From Panagrolaimus kolymaensis (Eukaryota; Nematoda; Chromadorea; Rhabditida; Panagrolaimidae), in NCBI GenBank assembly GCA_028622995.1, contig JAJQJQ010000015.1, positions 3,410,001 to 3,474,000 on the forward strand: 64,000 nucleotides of DNA. The letters are read 5' to 3'. Positions within the stretch are counted from its first letter, which is position 1, and every line of letters begins with the position of its first letter. Made by a program: the position numbers and the translations under genes. The notes beneath the pieces are model-generated. The model saw nothing but the letters and a program-made list of their open reading frames with translations, did no database searches and was not told where the DNA came from. Shown here piece by piece: positions 25,101-37,988 of this stretch.

Positions 25101-28100
25101 GAACTTATAGAAAAACTTGTGATTGAATTATGGATATGAAACTTTGGTGTTTATGAAAGGAAAACTCTATGGATTGTTAATGCTCTTGTGTTATGAATGC
25201 TTTTTTGTTATGTTAATGAAATGTTATCTCGTCGAAAAGTTGCACTGGTTACAAGACCCAGACAGTAAGTCCACAGATACCCATAGATAGGAAACGAAGT
25301 GGCAAAAGTTAAAACTTGCACTGGGTTGCAACTCCAGAAATAACGAAGAAATGAAGATGTATCTCGTCGCAAAATTCTTCTTCATGGTATGGAGTATGGT
25401 TGAGAAAATGTTAACTTGCCAGAACTACTCGATTGAAGAAAGAAATATTCTTGTGATGAATGGATTTGCGCTTGCTTTATGGTATGATCTTGCTGTTATG
25501 TTCTTAATGGTTATGGAATTTGTGAGGACGAAGTAATCCGATCAAATATGATACTCGTAAAGTTCTAAAATGGTGAAGATCGATGGCTCTTATGAATGAT
25601 CTTGATTTTTTTGATGTATGCTTAATGACAGCAGTGTTCTTGTTGGACCTGTAGCTATCGCTTAGCCTTTTGATGTCAGCTGGTCAATATGAAGATGGTG
25701 AAATTCGTATGGTACTCATGATGAAGGAACAAATCTTGGATGCATACTTGATTCAACCTGACAGCATTTATGCTTAATGTCTTGTACTGATGTCGATACC
25801 GATATGGAGAAAGATGCTTTGGTCCAAGAAATGTGTTATGAAAGAAAATTCTATGATCCAGAAATGTGAATGGTTTCAACTTCGTGGTTTGGTCGTATGT
25901 ATGCTCAACGAAAATGTGAGGACACATTTTGGAGGCGGTGGCGGTATGTCATATATTGGTGCTTCCCTCAACTTCCGTCCTCTTCTCATTCAAACTTCGC
26001 GCTCCTCTTGATTGTCCTGTAACGAAACAGCCAGCAAGATGGCAGCCTATTTGCATACTTGTGTTTGCTTTGCTTCTGTTTCACTTTCGTAGTTGTAGTT
26101 GTATGTTACATTATTGTTGTGCTGGTTGTGTGTGTCTCCTGAATAAATATGTTTCTGTATATGTTCTTGTTTTATTAGGAATATCCCAGCTACAGCAGAT
26201 GCAACCAGCTCCCAAGGACTATCAACCGAAACCTCGACGACGCCAATATCTTATCTGTCACCGCGTGACAAAATAATCTATGCTTATTTGAAATGATGAA
26301 GTTAAATTTTCACCAATAATCGATTCCATTTGAATAGATGAAAGTATTAATCGAAGCATAGGAAGGGCAACACCTTGAGAATCATCCAAAAACCAAAAGC
26401 ATAAATGTTCTGAAGAGAAGAAAGCTTTTTGAAATATGAATGGTGGCCTTCCCGGAGGTTGATCTTGTTTAGGAATGAGAGAATTTTCAAATGAACTTTT
26501 CAACCGATTAAACGAACCAATAAAAACATTGTTTAATACGAGCATATCTTTATAAGAAATTCTTGCAACAAGTTGGCCCAATTCGATATTAACTTTTTGT
26601 TTGGGTAATTCATTCAATGTTAAAGCTTCAGTTAAACCATTTAAAAGAGCTTGAGCTTGAGTTGTTATCGGGTTAATATCACGTTTAATTGATATTGTGG
26701 CTGTAAAATCATTGGATATTTGACACCTCGTTTGATCTTGTGAAGACATAATACACCATGCACAATTAAGCTTTTGAACTTCGAAATTTGCTTCAAATAC
26801 TCCATAACAATCATTCAAATTTAAAACTGCTGTTGTAAAACAAATCAATGCAAGACTGGATGGATTATTAGTTTGTTCAAGAAAAAGTAAATCTGAATCA
26901 CGTAAAGTAATTTTAAGCGTAATTGTATGCAATGGACTTGGACGAGGATTTGAAATTGTTCGAGTGAGGATTCCGTCTTTGGGATTACCATAAAGATTTT
27001 TTTGGGTTGATGGTTCTTCAGGTGGAATAAAAGAAGTATTTAAAAGGAAAAAATCTTTAGCATTATTCAACCAATCTAATATTAAAATTATTCTTGAATT
27101 TTGAAGGACTAAAGTAACGATTGGGGCTTCATCCTTCCTCATCATAATATGAGCTTCAGACATTAGTTTCATGAAATTTCTAAAACATGGTTATCAACAA
27201 AGTTAGAAAGCGACATTAACTATACCCTTCTTGACATTTTTGATTATTTTCACGTGAAGTTAAAATTAATGGAAAAGCATTTTCAGTTTCAGAACCCTTT
27301 AAATCTTCAAAACGAGTATCAATTAATTCTGTGCTTTCACATATTAAATCAAATTCCGCTAAACTATCCACATATGAATCATATGAAATTCTAGCTTTAT
27401 GAAGAACCATGCGACCAAATTTTTTAAATTTTCCCGGTTGAGGAAATCGCGGATTTTGAGGAACGAGAAAATGAAATTGAACATTGATGAATGTAAGTCG
27501 AAATGAAAAAGTTGGATATTTCTCCATGCTTTCAATCGTCTAAAATAAAATACTTTTTGTAATGGAGAAAAATTTTAAGAAAAAAAACAACGAACATAGC
27601 TTCGATCAGGATTTTGTAAAACTTCGGTTGGAATTGTATCAGGAACGGGAATAAGTTGTTCACCTAAATTTTTTTCCAAAAATCCTCGAAGAAGGCAATA
27701 AAAATCAGTGGAAAATAATAAATCAATATTTTCAAATTTAGTTAAAATTGTCAAATCGGGTGCTAAAAATATTTTTTTAGAGTTGCAATAAAGTTAATAA
27801 AAGCCTTACTATTATGAGAAATTAAACCAGAAATATTTCGATAAACTCCAACGCTCAAATCACATTTTCTTGTTAAAATTCCATCTTTATGAACAGCAAA
27901 ATAATAATTTTGAAAATTTCCATACCCAACTTCTCGAGAAAATGCTTGTTTTAGCTCCAATGGGCATTCTTGATCGCCAGAAACTCGATAACCATCGTGA
28001 ATGGAAACAGCTGTAAATTTAACTTCCATTTTTTCGAGTAAACAATTATAATCATCAAATTTATTTTCCACAATTTGTTCATTGAGTTCAGGAGTTTGTG

Positions 28101-31100
28101 AACCTAATTGAAATCGATTTGAAATGGAAATATTTGAACTTTGAAGAACTATAACTTGATCGCTGAATTGATTTAATGGAAGAATAAGGGAAGTTCCACC
28201 AAGTAAATCAACTTTAATTAAAGTTCGCATTTTTTGTTGTTCTTCCGGCTTAAAATGAAAAAAAAATTAATAAAGCATCGGCAAAAATTACTCTGGGTCC
28301 TAAAAGTTGTTGAAAACTTACAATTCCAATATTTTCATTTGTTCTTCGAACTTGATCTTGTAATTCAGCAAAATGAAACCAAAAATCCATTATAGAACAA
28401 AAAAATCGATGGGTATGAATATAACATAATTGGTAATCCTTATCAATAGTCATATCAATTTTCATATCACATTTTCGCTTTAAATCGGGATCATCCGTTC
28501 GATATTTAATTACATCAATTCTCAATTTCCTGGAGTCTTCGCCACCGCTCTTTTTTGAATTTGTGGATTTAAGGGTTAATCGTTCAGTATAAAATCTTGA
28601 ATAAAATGGTGTTTCATCATGAATAAATAATTCAGAAGCTAAAATTTTAAGCAACATAGGTTGTTGAACATCTTTCAGATTAACTTTAACATCGATAGCT
28701 GCAGAATTAAGAAGTATGGTACCAAGTTGAGTTTGATTTTTGGGATACATCATATAAATTCGAGCAGCAGATATCGCAAGTTTTAAATGAAAATGATAAT
28801 CTTTTACTAAAAAACAAAGTAAAATAAAATTACAGAAAGCTTTTCGAGTGGCACAAACCTTGTTTGGGTTTGCTCAAAGCTTCATGAGCGTCTGCTTTTT
28901 TGAAGATGTCCGGAATATTTTCTGCGTTGCCGTACAATAATTTTAAATCCTTTTCATCAAAAGCCCCAGAAATAAGATCGTCAAAATCAGTTTCAGGTGA
29001 TGGAGCTTTAACTCCAAGGGCACCAAAAAAGTCTAATAACATTGTCCATGTTCGTCGATTTATGGCAAAATCAACTCCACTAAATTCAGCATCAACGATA
29101 CAATTACGCTAAAAATTTCGAGCATTAAGTAATGTTAAAGCTAATGGAAGCTTACTTTAGCATATTTAGATTCATATTCAGGATGATTGGAATCAACAAA
29201 AACAAAATTTAATAATGGCCCTTCAGGAGCATGAAAACCAAAATCATCATCGATTACAACTTTTGGTGGTGGAGCTTTATCTTTAAATGGCAATCGAGAA
29301 GCCAAAGGTAGTTGTGGAGGTTTTTGAATAAAAACTAAAAAGATGCTTTCGGGTGGTTAAAGTTAAAAATGAATGCAAACCTGGTTTAAATTCCAATAAA
29401 GTCGGTAACGAAGATGATAAAGTTGTAAAATGCGCGGGTTCTTCTTTATGCAAATCAGGGCAAGAATTGGATAAATTTGATGAATTTGCAAAATTACTTT
29501 TCTTTTCAATAGTTTTAATTAAAGGAATAGCACTATTTTTTTCATATAAATCGTCCACGATTAATGAGGATAAATTAACTTTAAGTCGAGTTAACATTGG
29601 TTCAGTTTTAGAAATTCCAAGATCCACATTCGTTATTTTCGCGCATGCAAATGGAGAACTTATTAATCCTGGCTCTTTATTTGCTAACGAAGTCCTTCGA
29701 GATCTAAGTTCCAATAAAACGGATGGAATTGAAAAATTCATATAACAATGAGTTTCACCAACTAAACCAAGATCTTCAAAATCAATATTTGTTTGATCTT
29801 TAGTTGTATTTTGAATTAAAGCAGTTTCAGTATCAAAAAAGTTTGATAAACCATTCACTGCATCTTCATCGTATATAACTGAAATGGAACTAAATTTTGC
29901 ATCAAGTTCATGAAGGACATTAAGGCGAGGTGCCATACGACGATATTGCATTCTAAAAACATAGTAGTTTAAAATTTAATTTTCAAAAAAAGAGAATAAA
30001 AATTGTTTACTGAAATAAAGGTTTTTTAGTTTTTTGTTTTCCTTCAGTCATTAAAACGAAATGTTCATGATGTTGATCTGGAATATCTTCACCTCCTTCA
30101 ATGGCATCTTCTTTAGCTCGACCAATTGCAAATAATAATTGTGGAGTAAATTTAGGGAAAGCTCCAAAAATTAATGCATCATCATCATCCATGGATTCCG
30201 ATGATCCAGCAAGACTTTTAATGTCATCATCACCTCCTTCCTTTTCCATATCTCCTCCTCCACCTCCGCCGTTATTCAAATCATTGAGTTCTATTTTTAA
30301 TCGTTGTACAGACATATCTCCCACCGAAAGAGATATTTCAGTTCTATGTTCACGTGGAGAAAGTTGAACTCGACTTGCAACTTGTCTCCAATCCATTGCA
30401 ATAACTCGACTGCTTCCATTTCCGCCTTCTTCGTCGATGAATCGAATGATAATTCTTTCAAGTTGTAAAACAATTTCCGCTAAAAGATTATCTCTTCGAA
30501 GCACCGTGGAATCATCCCATGATTCACTTAAAACATCCAAAATTTCTTCTTCAACTTTTTTTTCAATTCTTTTTAAATTTGGTGGTAATTCTTTATTTTC
30601 AAAATTTGGCCACATTTCAAGCAATGATGCTTCATTTATATCATCATCAGCAGGTTTTTCTTCTAAAAAATTTGTATTTATTTTTTTGGATGCAAAAATA
30701 AATTTTGAATTCTAACCTTTACTTTGATCCGAGCCAAACCAACTTGAAATCCATCCATATAAACCTTGAGATTCTTCAGCCGCATTTGCATTATTAGCTT
30801 CAGAAGTAAATGGTGGTTTAATTAATTCAGTTGTGGGTGTTACAACTTCAAAGGGTTCAATGGAACTTTTTTCTGCATCCGAAGAATTTTCAGATGCTGC
30901 AACAGCGGCTTTTCTTTCTTCTTCCTTTTGACGCATTAAACGACGAAATACTGTTTCGCGGAAAAGATGGAGTTCCTAAAAAATGCGTTTTTATCTTTAT
31001 TCTGGGTCAATAGAAATGTCAAACATACATGATAAGAATATTGTGAATCATGTTCAACTTGTTTCATAAAAACCATATCTAAAGTTGAAGTAATAGGTTT

Positions 31101-32725
31101 TGTTGAACTATTCCTTCTAGCGCTAAAAATATACTTTTTAAAAAGATAAATTTTAATATTTGTTAATTACTTACCTCGATGGCTTTGAATTATTCATTTG
31201 ATCTGCAATAAACGTTTCGAGTTTTTGTTTGTAAGCTTTGCAATATTGATTTAAATGTTTTGATCGGGTTAATAAAAATTCAGGCGTGCACCTGTGATTA
31301 TATCTTTGGGTTTCATCCATAACTCGATTGATTGCAAATTTCCACCATTCTTTTGCGCTAAACTTCGTGATATTATAAATGACTCTAATACATATGTTTT
31401 TTAAATGACATACTTTCCCTTAACGGCTACCAAAGGTCTCCATTTTCGATGTTGTCTTGCTCGATCAAATCTAGCCCATTCACGCGATAACACTCGAATT
31501 TGAGCTAATTGCTTTTTTGATAATTCAATATTAATTTTTTCTGGTCTCAAATCAAATTTAAATCTTGGTATTGCTGGTATAGTTTTTAATGGAAATTTAC
31601 TGGAATTTTTTTCCATTCTTGCTTGCATTGAAAATGGTTGCAAAATAAATTGGTTTTCTTTTGAACTTTCTGGTGACATTGCAGCCTTAAATATTTGATG
31701 TTTAACAAAAAATGATAAAAACAAAGAATTTAGAAAGCTACCTTAAGATCAGAATATGATGACAAATTATGATGAGCTTCTTGGTGGCAATTCCAAAAAA
31801 CCGAAAATCCTTTAATATCAAGTTTTTTGAATACATTTACACCTTCCACGGGTTGAATAAATTCGGGCTTCCATTGAGAATTGGTGGTTTGAATGCTGAT
31901 ATGTTGAATTCGAATACCAAAATTAAATGGGATTTTATTTGGCATTGTTGTGTCATCTTCATATCGAATATGAACATTGGAAAGGATTAACTAAAATTAT
32001 AAAGAATTTGGAATATATCTTGCAAGCATTCTCCAAATATGGCACAAACTCAAACCTGAATATTATTAGTAACCGCAGAAACTAAAGAAGCACCCCAATA
32101 TTGGTTTTGCGTTGCTTCATCTTTTAATGGCATTCCCATATTAAAACTTATTTGAGTCTAAAAATGGACATGTAAAAAGAAATATATATTCGAAGAAAGC
32201 AACAAACTTTATGATGAGCTTCCAAAGCTTCAAGAAGCTGCTCTTTTTTAGATTGTTCATATCCGTCAACATCACTGGCATCAAAATTTCCATCACATGG
32301 AGATAATAATATTAGCAAATCACTCATTTTTAATATCCATGGCTCTGATCTCATTCGAGTCATAGGAACGCTGAGGGTTAACTTTCCGATTACGCCAGAT
32401 TTAACTTGAAGTGGAATATCAAATTTTCTAAGTGCTGTCTTTTTAAGTGGAACATTTTCAAGCTCAACTTGTCCTGAAATATATAATAAAAAGTTAGATT
32501 CATCACCAGTTATTAAGCTTAGACTGCTTTCTCGAAGGATTACAAACTAAACAAAAGCTCCAAAAACAGTTTCTTAGAAGTTATTCCAGTCCTGCATTTT
32601 AGACAAATAAAAAAGCGAAGCAACAAACCTTGTAAAAGAGCCACAGAGAGTTGATCGGCATTTAAATTCTCCAAATATTCGCCGATATAATTATTCAAAA
32701 CCCATGTGACTAATCCTTCAAGCAT
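19200..32725 (-). CDS. VPS13D: VPS13D, full-length bridge lipid-transfer protein, one exon split by a TRIM
   Basis: Twenty-seven exons on the minus strand: 32725-32629, 32473-32208, 32157-32056, 31990-31742, 31685-31414, 31357-31175, 31122-31029, 30975-30717, 30662-30011, 29952-29381, 29334-29156, 29108-28859, 28806-28322, 28248-27810, 27762-27596, 27539-27226, 27179-24103, 24046-23921, 23867-22671, 22612-22258, 22205-21766, 21711-20992, 20935-20695, 20640-20467, 20395-19880, 19829-19685, 19578-19200. Without the inserted element they total 3398 codons. [20 protein letters not shown] is a VPS13D-type chorein start. The VAB/SHR-BD region lies at about 24.0-22.2 kb, a ricin-like segment with two QxW motifs (RQLWKL, TQKWRF) at 22.2-21.7 kb, and the DH-like/PH-like end follows. 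VPS13D carries lipids at ER-mitochondria and peroxisome contacts. The LTR element at 24522-26270 breaks exon 17; reading into it adds a few residues and stops (DYFVTR), at about residue 1833, before the VAB domain. This allele therefore may not make the full protein. Confidence 0.85.
24522..24845. repeat. LTR copy 1 of the TRIM element
   Basis: TGTCA...TGACA, 324 bp, with an AATAAA signal near 24716. Same sequence as copy 2 by reading. Confidence 0.9.
25947..26270. repeat. LTR copy 2 of the TRIM element
   Basis: 324 bp, same ends as copy 1, followed by the target-site copy AAAT. Confidence 0.9.
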
Positions 32726-33906
32726 TTAAAATTTGACGCTTTAACTAAAATGTAATAATTAGCAATTAAAGTTTTTTTAGAAATGTTGTGAATCACGCGA
32801 TGGCAAAGCAAATAGTTATTATTTTACAACGTTGAATTTAGCATCATCCATTTTTTCAATTCTTTTGTTTGCAAAAGTTTTACACGTTGATGGCAATATG
32901 TGACATGTTTGATTATTTAAAATCAGCTGTCTCAAATTTTTTTTCTTGTTGGATTTTTTTATAATACTGGATTTCCAACAATCAACTTTTTTATTTTTAA
33001 GGGGTGATGTCGTTAATAAAGAAACATCCGAATTTGTAAAATAGGATTCAAAAAAGCAATAAAAGTTACGATAAAAATTACCTCAAGAAAAAATTAAATT
33101 AAAGAAACCACAGCTTATAATCAAAATTTTTAACCTCTTTAGTCTTGCTACCGAAAATCAATTTTTTGTTTATTGGAAAAATAAAAAGGTTATTCTAAAA
33201 TTATCGATTGTCTTTAGTTCTTATAAAAAATTACTTGACTCATTCATTACCCTTTAAGCAGAATTGCAGCCTTTTGTTAGATTTTTTTCTAAGCATCGTT
33301 ATAATAACCAAGTCTTTTCTAACTTCAATTGTTTTTTAATCATGGAATCAAAAAATGTTTTCTTTATTTGGAGTTTATATAAATTTTTTTTAACTTTTAC
33401 ATGATGCTTTGTTTATTATGAGAAAATTATAATATTTACTGAAGATTTAAAGCCGAGTTTTCTATCCTCCTATAAGTAGCAAACGAAAACAAAAAACATT
33501 CATTAAAAAACGGAGAAAATTATTCATCGAAAATCATGTTTCAAAAGGGCATTCATTACCTTAAATAATAACTTTTATTTATAATTTTTATAATTACCTT
33601 GAGTCTTTTACTTACCCAAAAAAATTTCCGAATACACATAAAGGAACTTGTCTTATTTCCAAGTAAAATTCCACCACTTTTGTTAAAATTTCTTGTTACA
33701 AGTTTTTTCATTTCACTAACATTGTTCGTTTACATCAAATATTAATAATGCATATTTTTAATCACTAATTTTACTGAAAATTAAAAGGAACGATTGCATT
33801 TCTTTCTCGTGTTAAAAGTTAGACAAAAATTCATAATATAAAATTTTATTCACATGAAAAACAAACAAAGCAACACAGCATTAGAAATAGACAAAAGAAA
33901 ATAATA
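32726..33906. other. intergenic, upstream of VPS13D
   Basis: AT-rich, about 1.2 kb, between the VPS13D start and the 3' end of the BTB gene. No gene, RNA gene or clear repeat recognised. Confidence 0.45.
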
Positions 33907-35279
33907 TTAAAGTTGATGAACTCTGATTTGACAACCATTAATTAATTCAAAGCCATCATCGCCTTCCAATTCAGCAAGTAGATAATCAGCGTCATCAAGT
34001 TGAGAAGTTCTTTTTACAGCTATGTTTCCATATCTGTTAAAAAGCAGATAATATTTAACTTTGTCGTTCTTCTTCAATTGACTTGGTTTGGATGGATGAG
34101 GTTTTTTTGTATTCCAGCATTGGTATTTTTGACGATCTGGCGTTCTTGGAAATGATTTTATGTCTTTTGCCAATTTAATTGTATCATGAACATCCATCAG
34201 CATTGAAGAATCACATAATACTTTTCCCGTTAATATTTTAGGTTTTACATTAACAACCGTTACTTAAAAAAGAAAAAGTAAATATGATAAAAATTTTAAA
34301 AATAAAAACTAACCAAAGATTTCTCCACTTTTCGCTTTTTGTATAATTTCAATCAATTCTTGAAGAGAGGAAAATAAAAATCCTTTAGGAACTAAAAGCT
34401 TGTTATTAATAATGATTTTTTTTTCAGCAATAAAACTCACCAACATATTTAATCAAGAAATCAAGTTTCATATGTTTAAAGCGAATTTTAGGTAAAATTT
34501 CAGCCAATTCTTCTTTAATTGCTTGATTGGTATCAAAAGGTTCATTTTCAGATGAAGTTTGTTTAATCTTAACTTGATGTTCAGCCCATTTGAATACCTA
34601 AAAAAAACCACCTTATCGTATTTATAATTTTTCTTTAATTTCAATTGACTTACAGCTTCAAAAAGAATTTCTTGTTTAGAATCCAATCGCTCAACAATAG
34701 TTTGAAGGATTTCTTTTTTGATTTTCATGGAACTATCAGATTCTAATAAGGTTGAAAGATTCTCATTCATAAAAGACTTGACTGTTGATCGAAATTTAAC
34801 CAAGGAATATTTTTCAGAGAGTTCGAACATTTGAAAGACATTTTCAGGAGTAAGGTTCATTTTGGACAAATAATCATCGCAAAGCTCTTTCATTTCGAGA
34901 ACATCATAGTATTCAGCCATGTCGACCATTGTAAAGATGTTTTCATTTGAGAGCCGAGTTTCAGAAAAATAGAAATGGTTGAGAAATTCCTTGAAATCAC
35001 CATATGAGTAGTTGTCGATCTTGAGTGGTTCATCTTTGTTCAACCATCGTTCAGAAAACATTACAGCAAATGGCTTCGACAAACCAGCGAGCATATGTTT
35101 ATGAGCATGAAGTTTCTAAAAAATGGATCATCAGTAAAGAAAGTAAAAACCCTATGAAAACATACTTCTTTTCCAAGTTGAAAAACGACATCGAAATGAC
35201 CATTTTCAACATCTTGAGAATGAAAAGTTTCAAAACGCTTTAATTGTCTTAATTTAAGTTGATCCGACGTGGCTTTCAT
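33907..35279 (-). CDS. BTB/POZ-BACK domain protein
   Basis: Five exons (35279-35166, 35115-34654, 34597-34441, 34391-34314, 34262-33907) give 388 residues. The BTB fold covers about residues 15-130: GHFDVVFQLGKE, then the typical KLHAHKHMLAGLSKPFAVMF and the YSYGDFKEFLNHFYF helix. A BACK-like helical part follows (ENIFTMVDMAEYYDVLEMKELCDDYL; EILFEAVFKWAEHQ). The C-terminal 120 residues have no domain I recognise. There is no MATH domain in front. Such proteins often serve as CUL3 ubiquitin-ligase adaptors and are numerous in nematodes, which fits this organism. Whether this one binds CUL3 cannot be read from the sequence. The start is the first Met before the BTB block; an acceptor-like TTTTTAG lies about 30 nt upstream. 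Confidence 0.85.
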
Positions 35280-36434
35280 TTTGTAATAGTTTACAGCAAT
35301 CAGAATGCCTAAAAATAAACTAGAATTTAAAAAAAAATATTTCATTTGATGAAAGATGAAAAAGAATGACGCGAAACGATGAAACATTATTTGAATTTAC
35401 AAAAAAAGAAAACGCGTAAATATTTAAAGGGAGTGTATCAGCCAAATTACAGCGGGTGTTCCTAGCCCGAAAGTTTTTCACTTTCTCCAATGCTTACAAA
35501 GTTCTACAAAAAATTTGTAGCACTTTGTAAGCTTTGGAGAAAGTGAAAAACTTTCGGGCTAGGAACACCCGCTGTAAGGAGTTTTCTTGTTTGCTGAGAC
35601 ACTCCCTTTAAAAATGACGCAGTTTGCAAAATTCTTTTATCTTAGCGCCAAAAAATAATTAGGTATTTTCAATGGATTGAAAGAGATTGCACCTTTTCGA
35701 AATATTCTGCTGTTTTTAATCAACAGCATCATAAATTTTGTTTTTATACCACTTTTTTCCTTCCATTTCCATAGACCATCCTTTTGAAAACCATTCAAAA
35801 AAGGAGTGTCATAAATTAAACATAGCAAACTAACAAGATGAGAAAGAATATAGCTGCCGAAATGTATTGGGAGTTTTCCATTATTATAAACATTCGAACA
35901 CTTGAGGGTTGTTCCATCAATTACAATAGCAACAGCCAGCCAAAAAAAAAGATGGTGAGAAAACAGTTGCTTCCGTAACAAGCAAAAAAAAACTAAAGAA
36001 AAGATGTTTGAGTTATCAAAGAACTTGCAAAATCTTAAAAGTTTGTTTCAAAAAAATGCCATAATTTTATGAAACGTTTGCAAATATAACCCTGCTACCT
36101 TTAGAATTAGTTTCTAACAACAAAAAACAATTCAAAAAACCTGCAAGAACTGTGTTTGTTACTTAATCCAACTCAAAAAGAATCAACTACATACGAGTAA
36201 GCAAGAAGCTACAGTACTCCTCTATTGCTTCGATCTTTAATAGTTTTCCTCAATAATCAAACAAGCAAGTACAAAAACGATAATCATTTATTAATAAAAA
36301 CACTTTTATAATCAACTTTCATAATAAATTAATTTAATATTAATGAAAGAACAAATTAAAATACAAGACAAGAATTAGTGTTAGACAGTTCATTTTTCAT
36401 TTGATTCTCCATAGGAAAGAACTTCAGGACCAAT
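35280..36434. other. intergenic with foldback element
   Basis: Contains the TTAA-flanked hairpin element at 35428-35607 (separate entry) and, at 35637-35981 on the minus strand, a 114-codon open frame with no recognisable domain, which I do not call as a gene. Confidence 0.4.
35428..35607. mobile_element. foldback MITE, TTAA-flanked
   Basis: A 180-bp sequence that folds back on itself nearly end to end. The outer arms are AGGGAGTGTATCAGC and GCTGAGACACTCCCT (one mismatch). An inner arm of 42 bp (about 35447-35488 with 35535-35576) is perfectly complementary, followed by a further imperfect arm around an A/T loop. TTAA flanks both ends (35424-35427 and 35608-35611). The TTAA duplication points to a piggyBac-like transposase, but the termini are not a piggyBac sequence I recognise. 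Confidence 0.75.
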
Positions 36435-37988
36435 CTAATAGTTGTTGAAATTGCCAGGTCGTTGTTGTTGAGGCATTTGTGGACGAGCAAAAGGATTGGC
36501 AAGACCTAAAAACAAAATATGATTAACAATATTCAGGCTCTAAGGAATATATAAAAAAACTTACCAGGAGGACCACGAGGTGGTGGACCACCAGCAAAGT
36601 TGGTTGGAGGAGGTCCTGGTGGAAAGCCACCAACATTAGGAGCATTTTGATGTTGTTGTTGACCCATTGGTGGTGGAGCATATTGAGATGATGGTGGAGC
36701 AGCATAACCAGATGTTGGAGGTTGACCATAGCCTGTTGATGGAGGAGCAAAATGATGAGGAGTAGCTGATTTAGATGATGCTTGTGGAGGAGGCTGTTGC
36801 TGTTGAGGAACCTGATGTTGAAGTTGAGGAGGTTGTTGATGTTGCGGTGGTGACATTTGTTGTTGTGGAATTTGAGGTGGTGCACCAGGTCCATTAGGAG
36901 GATGAAATTGTTGTTGCTGTTGATTAGCAAAAGATTGAGGAGCATATTGAGATGCTAGTGGAGCAGCAAAACCAGATGATGGAGGTTGACCATAGCCTGT
37001 TGTTGGATTTTGACTGAATCCAGATGATGGTGGAGGAGCAAAATGTTGAGGCGTTGCCGATTGAGATGATGGCGGCTGCTGTTGTTGTTGAAGTTGATGA
37101 GGATGTTGATTTTGCTGGGAAACCTGTTGCGGTGATTGAGGTGGCGAACCATGTCCATTAGGATGAAATTGTTGCTGATTACCAAAAGGTTGAGGAGCAA
37201 ATTGCGATGTAGGAGGTTGACCAAAGCCTGCGGCTGGTGGAGGATCAAAATGTTGAGGACTAAGTGATTCTTCTTTAATGGAAGAAGCTGTGACAATACC
37301 ATTATGATCAACCTAAAAAAGTGAAGTTAGATAATGTTGTACCAAAATATGAACTAACTTGTTCGTGTGAAGAAGGATGAATGGTAGCAATTGATTCACT
37401 TTTGACAGGAGATGCAGGAGGTGAATAATGAGATTTTTCAACACCATTAAAAGCAGCACAATCTTCAACCATTGTTTTCAAGCTCTCCATTGTATTTTTA
37501 ATCTTATCAAATTCATAAAGAAGCTTGGATACCGCATCATTAGAATCATTTCCATCAGAGAAAACATGGATGTACAATAAGGGCTCAGCCTTTCTTGCAA
37601 GTTGATAGTCATCATTTGAAGCAAGTGTGACTAAATCACCATCTGAAAAAAAAAGAATATAATAGTATGAATTATTAGGCGGAACAATGACATTTGTTGT
37701 TATAACTTTGGATAAACGGTTAAAAACCCCAAATGACAACAAAAGAGGGCTTAATTTAAGCTTCGAAGTTACAAAAGATATTAACATCGTAAAAGCTCTT
37801 ATCAAAAGAAAAAAAAACTAACCATTATCCATATATTTGAGAACGATGTTACTATTTTCAGTTAGATGAAAAGTTTCATTGATCCAATATTCAACAGCCG
37901 CAAGATCATTCAATTCATTTGAAGGAAATTCAGCACGTCTAATATCACTACCAAATTTAGCTTTTAAGATGAAACGTTGGTCCATCAT
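36435..37988 (-). CDS. tfg-1: TFG-1, ER-exit-site COPII organiser
   Basis: Four exons (37988-37823, 37642-37359, 37312-36565, 36505-36435) give 422 residues. The first 90 are a PB1 domain: RFILKAKFGSDIRRAEF, with the basic Lys of type II PB1, and the acidic OPCA-like DGDLVTLASNDDYQLA. A short coiled coil follows (KLLYEFDKIKNTMESLKTMVED). The remaining two thirds is a disordered Pro/Gln/Gly region with repeated patches such as GYGQPPSSGFAAP and SQYAPP, ending NFNNY. TFG oligomerises through PB1 and the coiled coil and forms a meshwork at ER exit sites that holds COPII carriers; C. elegans TFG-1 has the same layout. The start MMDQRF was chosen because the PB1 domain begins right after it. Confidence 0.9.

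Larger units (their letters stand above)
24522..26270. mobile_element. TRIM-type LTR element inserted in a VPS13D exon
   Basis: Two 324-bp direct repeats (24522-24845 and 25947-26270) start TGTCA and end TGACA, and I found no difference between them when reading both. The element is flanked by AAAT on each side (24518-24521 and 26271-26274), a 4-bp target duplication. Removing the element and one AAAT gives an uninterrupted VPS13D frame ([13 protein letters not shown]). Immediately after the left LTR is TGGAGGGCCC, a possible primer-binding site; a G-rich tract (GGAGGCGGTGGCGG) at about 25931-25944 could be the polypurine tract. The 1101-bp interior has no recognisable gag or pol. It is therefore a non-autonomous terminal-repeat retrotransposon in miniature, and matching LTRs suggest recent insertion. 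The parent family (BEL/Pao or Gypsy) is not determined. Confidence 0.9.

Noticed and set aside
25351..25536. 61-codon frame inside the TRIM element as a gag remnant
   Set aside because: No gag, protease or RT motif; composition looks non-coding.
35637..35981. 114-codon minus-strand open frame next to the foldback element
   Set aside because: No recognisable domain, no clear splice or trans-splice context, AT-rich hydrophobic composition; could be real but is not supported.
36523..37311. Long His/Asn/Leu-rich frames overlapping the tfg-1 low-complexity exon
   Set aside because: Shifted frames of the Gln/Pro-rich coding exon.
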